From: JBDKTH01 sp964558295
Lineage (GTDB): Bacteria > Planctomycetota > Planctomycetia > Pirellulales > Thermoguttaceae
DNA: 25,351 nucleotides
Reading direction: 5' to 3'
NCBI GenBank assembly: GCA_964558295.1
Contig: CAZLDQ010000069.1
Coordinates: 1-25,351, forward strand
Positions 23,693 to 25,351 of the stretch are shown one piece after another. Both the position numbers and the translations under genes were made by a program. The first letter of the stretch is position 1. Every line of letters starts with the position of its first letter. The notes under the pieces are model-generated. The model was not told the DNA's origin and did not search any database. It worked only from the letters and a program-made list of their open reading frames with translations.

Positions 23693-24045
23693 TTTGGAGA
23701 ACGTCGTGCGTCCCTGGGCGCGGTGATTACCGATCTGGTCGAGTCACTGGTCCACCAGGAGATTCGGAAGATCGTGCTACTCAACAGCCACGGGGCAACG
23801 ACCTGAAAAGCCTTCTTCGCGAGCTCCACGGGCGCACGCCCGCTCAGCTTTTCCTTGGCAACTGGTGCTCGGTCTTGCGCGACGTGTACCACGAGATCTT
23901 CCAAGAGCCGGACGATCCTGCCGGAGAAATGGAAACCTCGCTGGCGTTGGCCTTCTTCCACCGCCTCGTTCCATTGACACACCGTGGGTGGGGAATCACA
24001 CTTAAGGAAGTCTGTACCGTAGACCCGCAGACCGTCTTTCCCTGA
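23693..24045 (+). pseudogene. creatininase-family remnant, 5'-truncated and frameshifted
   Basis: Two consecutive frames together read as the C-terminal half of a creatinine amidohydrolase-type protein. The first frame (23693-23791) gives LGAVITDLVESLVHQEIRKI followed by VLLNSHG. Resuming one base out of frame near 23794 gives GNDLKSLLRELHGRTPAQLF, then FQEPDDPAGEMETSLALAFF, ending at TGA 24043-24045. Family members read NGHGGND and DDHAGEMETS at the same places, so a single base appears lost in the G-run at 23792-23795. The N-terminal half, including the GSTEQHG-type metal site, is absent; a TAA precedes the remnant. The family cleaves amide bonds in creatinine and related compounds. A sequencing error could cause the frameshift but not the missing 5' half. 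Confidence 0.75.
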
Positions 24046-24058
24046 CAGGTAACACACC

Positions 24059-25036
24059 ATGACCCGATCGTTCTCCCGCCGAAAATTCCTCACCACTTCC
24101 ACGCAACTGTTGGCCGGAGCCAGCGCGGCGTCGCTCCTACTCCACCTTTCGGTTGCTGCTGAAACGCAGCCGCGGATGATCCTCGGTGTGCGCGATGTGA
24201 TGCTCAAGCACACGGATAAGCCCGATGTCTGGTCGGCCGCCCAATCGGTCGGGGCTGAAGGACTGGAGATCAACTTCCGCGACGATCTCTCCTTCCCGGA
24301 TCTCTTCCACCCGGAGAAGAAATACACCGGTGCCACCCCCGCCGGGATCGAATCCTTGAAGGCCGACGCCCAGGCGGCCGGCCGGCGAATTACCGCCCTA
24401 TGCATGGCGAACCATTTTGACGAACGGCCGGAGATGGAAGTCGAGTGGTGCACGAAGGCGGCCCAGATCGCTCAAGCCTTGGGGGTTACGGCGGTGCGCA
24501 TTGACATCATTCCCCGAAAGATTCGCAACCGCGACGAGTTGCTCGACTTCTCCGTGGACATTTTGAAACGCGTGATCGCCGCCACGGAATCGACCGGCGT
24601 CGGCTTCGGGCTGGAAAACCACAGCAACACGACCAACGATCCGACCTTCCTGGAGCCTTTGTTCAATCGTGTCGGTTCAAAACGTCTGGGCCTCACCCTC
24701 GATGTCGGCAACTTCTACTGGTTCGGCCACCCGTTGTCGAAAGTCTATGCGATTTGCGAGCAGTTCGCCGACCGTGTGTTCCACACCCACTGCAAGAGTA
24801 TTAAGTACCCCGAAGAACTGCGAGAGCAGCAGCGGAAAATGGGCTTGGACTACGGCAAGAACTGCTGCCCGATCTACGCCGGCGACGTCGATTACCGCCG
24901 CGTGATCAGCATTCTCCGCAAGGCCGGCTATGCGAACGACCTGTGCATCGAGGACGAGTCGCTGTCAAAATTCCCCCCAGCCGAGCGGGGTGAAGTGCTG
25001 GCCAAGGAGATTCAGCACCTCCAGGCATCGTTGTAA
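24059..25036 (+). CDS. Tat-exported sugar isomerase/epimerase-like TIM-barrel protein, 325 aa
   Basis: AP endonuclease-2/xylose isomerase-like (beta/alpha)8 barrel, a fold used by metal-dependent sugar epimerases, isomerases and 3-keto-glycoside lyases. The Tat signal SRRKFLTTSTQLLAGASA (6-23) indicates export, which fits extracytoplasmic sugar chemistry better than central metabolism. Likely metal ligands: E186 (GLENHSN), D215 (TLDVGNF), H242/H244 (FHTHCKS) and E298 (CIEDES), the usual Glu/Asp/His/Glu set. Barrel strands are visible as GAEGLEINF, ITALCMANHF and AVRIDIIP. Start: ATG 24059, 13 nt after the creatininase remnant, with a modest AGGT ribosome binding site. The promoter ahead of the remnant probably drives it. 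Exact reaction unknown. Confidence 0.8.
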   Translation: MTRSFSRRKFLTTSTQLLAGASAASLLLHLSVAAETQPRMILGVRDVMLKHTDKPDVWSAAQSVGAEGLEINFRDDLSFPDLFHPEKKYTGATPAGIESLKADAQAAGRRITALCMANHFDERPEMEVEWCTKAAQIAQALGVTAVRIDIIPRKIRNRDELLDFSVDILKRVIAATESTGVGFGLENHSNTTNDPTFLEPLFNRVGSKRLGLTLDVGNFYWFGHPLSKVYAICEQFADRVFHTHCKSIKYPEELREQQRKMGLDYGKNCCPIYAGDVDYRRVISILRKAGYANDLCIEDESLSKFPPAERGEVLAKEIQHLQASL

Positions 25037-25095
25037 TCGCAGGTTTCGCTACCTCAGATTGACCATCCCCCCATAACAGATGGCCGGGGATCGTA

Positions 25096-25161
25096 AATCT
25101 TCCTGGCAGTTATCGTGACAGGCATCCTGCCTGAGTCGTAGCACAAGCGTCCCGCTTGTGT
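25096..25161 (-). repeat. dispersed 66-bp repeat, copy B (intact palindromes)
   Basis: Counterpart of 5595-5660 on the opposite strand (55/66 identical). It contains two perfect hairpins that share the same TCC loop: CAGGCA-TCC-TGCCTG (25119-25133) and CACAAGCG-TCC-CGCTTGTG (25142-25160). The second is also the first unit of the tandem array that follows. Confidence 0.75.
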
Positions 25162-25240
25162 TTGTAGCATAAGCTTCCCGCTTGTGTTGGTAGCATAAGC
25201 TTCCCGCTTGTGTGCCGTAGCACAAGCGTCTCGCTTGGCC
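25138..25240 (+). repeat. tandem array of four 26-27-bp hairpin units
   Basis: Units start at 25138, 25164, 25190 and 25217 and follow GTAGCAYAAGCKTCCCGCTTGTG. The middle two carry CATAAGC...GCTTGTG, where a C-to-T change keeps the stem through a G-U pair. The fourth unit is partly degraded. The array lies 100 nt after the sugar isomerase-like gene. The spacing is too short and the units lack spacers, so it is not a CRISPR array. Confidence 0.8.
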
Positions 25241-25295
25241 GCGGACGCTGGAGAGCAAGCCCCAAGGGAAGAGGCCTTAAAGCGATGGCACGTGA

Positions 25296-25331
25296 GACGT
25301 CTGCACGGGTGCACGTCAGCTTTTGCATTTT
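25296..25331 (+). terminator. candidate intrinsic terminator after the repeat array
   Basis: GACG-TC-TGCAC-GG-GTGCA-CGTC (25296-25317) forms a 9-bp stem with a 2-nt bulge, followed after 3 nt by TTTTGCATTTT (25321-25331). It could end a transcript from the gene at 24059, although it lies 260 nt beyond that stop. Confidence 0.4.
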
Positions 25332-25351
25332 AGGGCGGGGGAGATGGGGGG

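Noticed and set aside
23677..24453. 258-aa minus-strand frame
   Set aside because: It is antisense to both the creatininase remnant and the sugar isomerase-like gene, which match known families on the plus strand.
25138..25240. CRISPR array
   Set aside because: The units abut with no unique spacers and are themselves palindromic; no cas genes are present.
25049..25328. Short minus-strand ORFs of 69-86 aa over the repeat array
   Set aside because: Their repetitive translations simply mirror the 26-bp tandem repeat and have no ribosome binding site.

Overview
This looks like a chromosomal stretch from a member of the Planctomycetota, probably Pirellulales-like. The assignment is inferred from gene content: a DUF1080 protein and a DUF1080-sulfatase fusion, a second sulfatase, large secreted glycosidase-like proteins with signal peptides, Tat-exported enzymes, an ECF-type sigma factor, high GC, and single genes separated by spacers rich in palindromes. 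No rRNA, tRNA, CRISPR array, transposase or phage gene was seen.

Layout. 1-1.7 kb: a 7Fe-type ferredoxin (-) diverges from an ECF sigma factor (+) across a spacer with a 15-bp inverted repeat and a sigma-70-like promoter. 1.7-5.4 kb (-): a secreted beta-helix protein, then a glycosyltransferase with a closely following small Cys-rich (zinc-ribbon-like) gene. 5.7-10.1 kb: a secreted DUF1080 protein (+) converges on a CE15-type esterase / DUF1080-sulfatase pair (-). 10.2-11.8 kb: a Tat-exported beta-propeller glycosidase-like protein (+) converges on a nitroreductase (-) with 3 nt between stops. 11.9-17.0 kb (-): a 1225-aa secreted glycosidase-like protein and a three-segment RidA/chorismatase-like protein. 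17.7-19.5 kb (+): a sulfatase with a helical-repeat tail. 19.7-23.3 kb (-): a Gln-rich LTxxQ protein and a GH99/WbsX-like protein with three copies of a beta-sandwich module. 23.6-25.0 kb (+): a good promoter, a frameshifted 5'-truncated creatininase remnant, and a Tat-exported sugar isomerase/epimerase-like protein. The window ends in a tandem palindrome array.

How it fits together. Most genes encode exported proteins for attack on complex, sulfated, esterified glycans: sulfatases remove sulfate, the CE15 esterase cleaves uronate esters, the GH99-like, GH101-like and beta-propeller proteins are candidate glycosidases, and the DUF1080 and TIM-barrel proteins fit 3-keto-sugar chemistry. There is no SusC/D-like transporter or Gfo/Idh/MocA oxidoreductase here, so this is a loose cluster and not a complete utilisation locus.

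Beyond the genes, the least expected content is (i) a creatininase pseudogene invisible to simple ORF calling, with an apparently intact promoter; (ii) a 66-bp dispersed repeat present twice (5595-5660 and 25096-25161, opposite strands), one copy running into a four-unit tandem hairpin array; (iii) a 146-bp element with about 40-bp imperfect terminal inverted repeats; and (iv) the fused and duplicated domain architectures.
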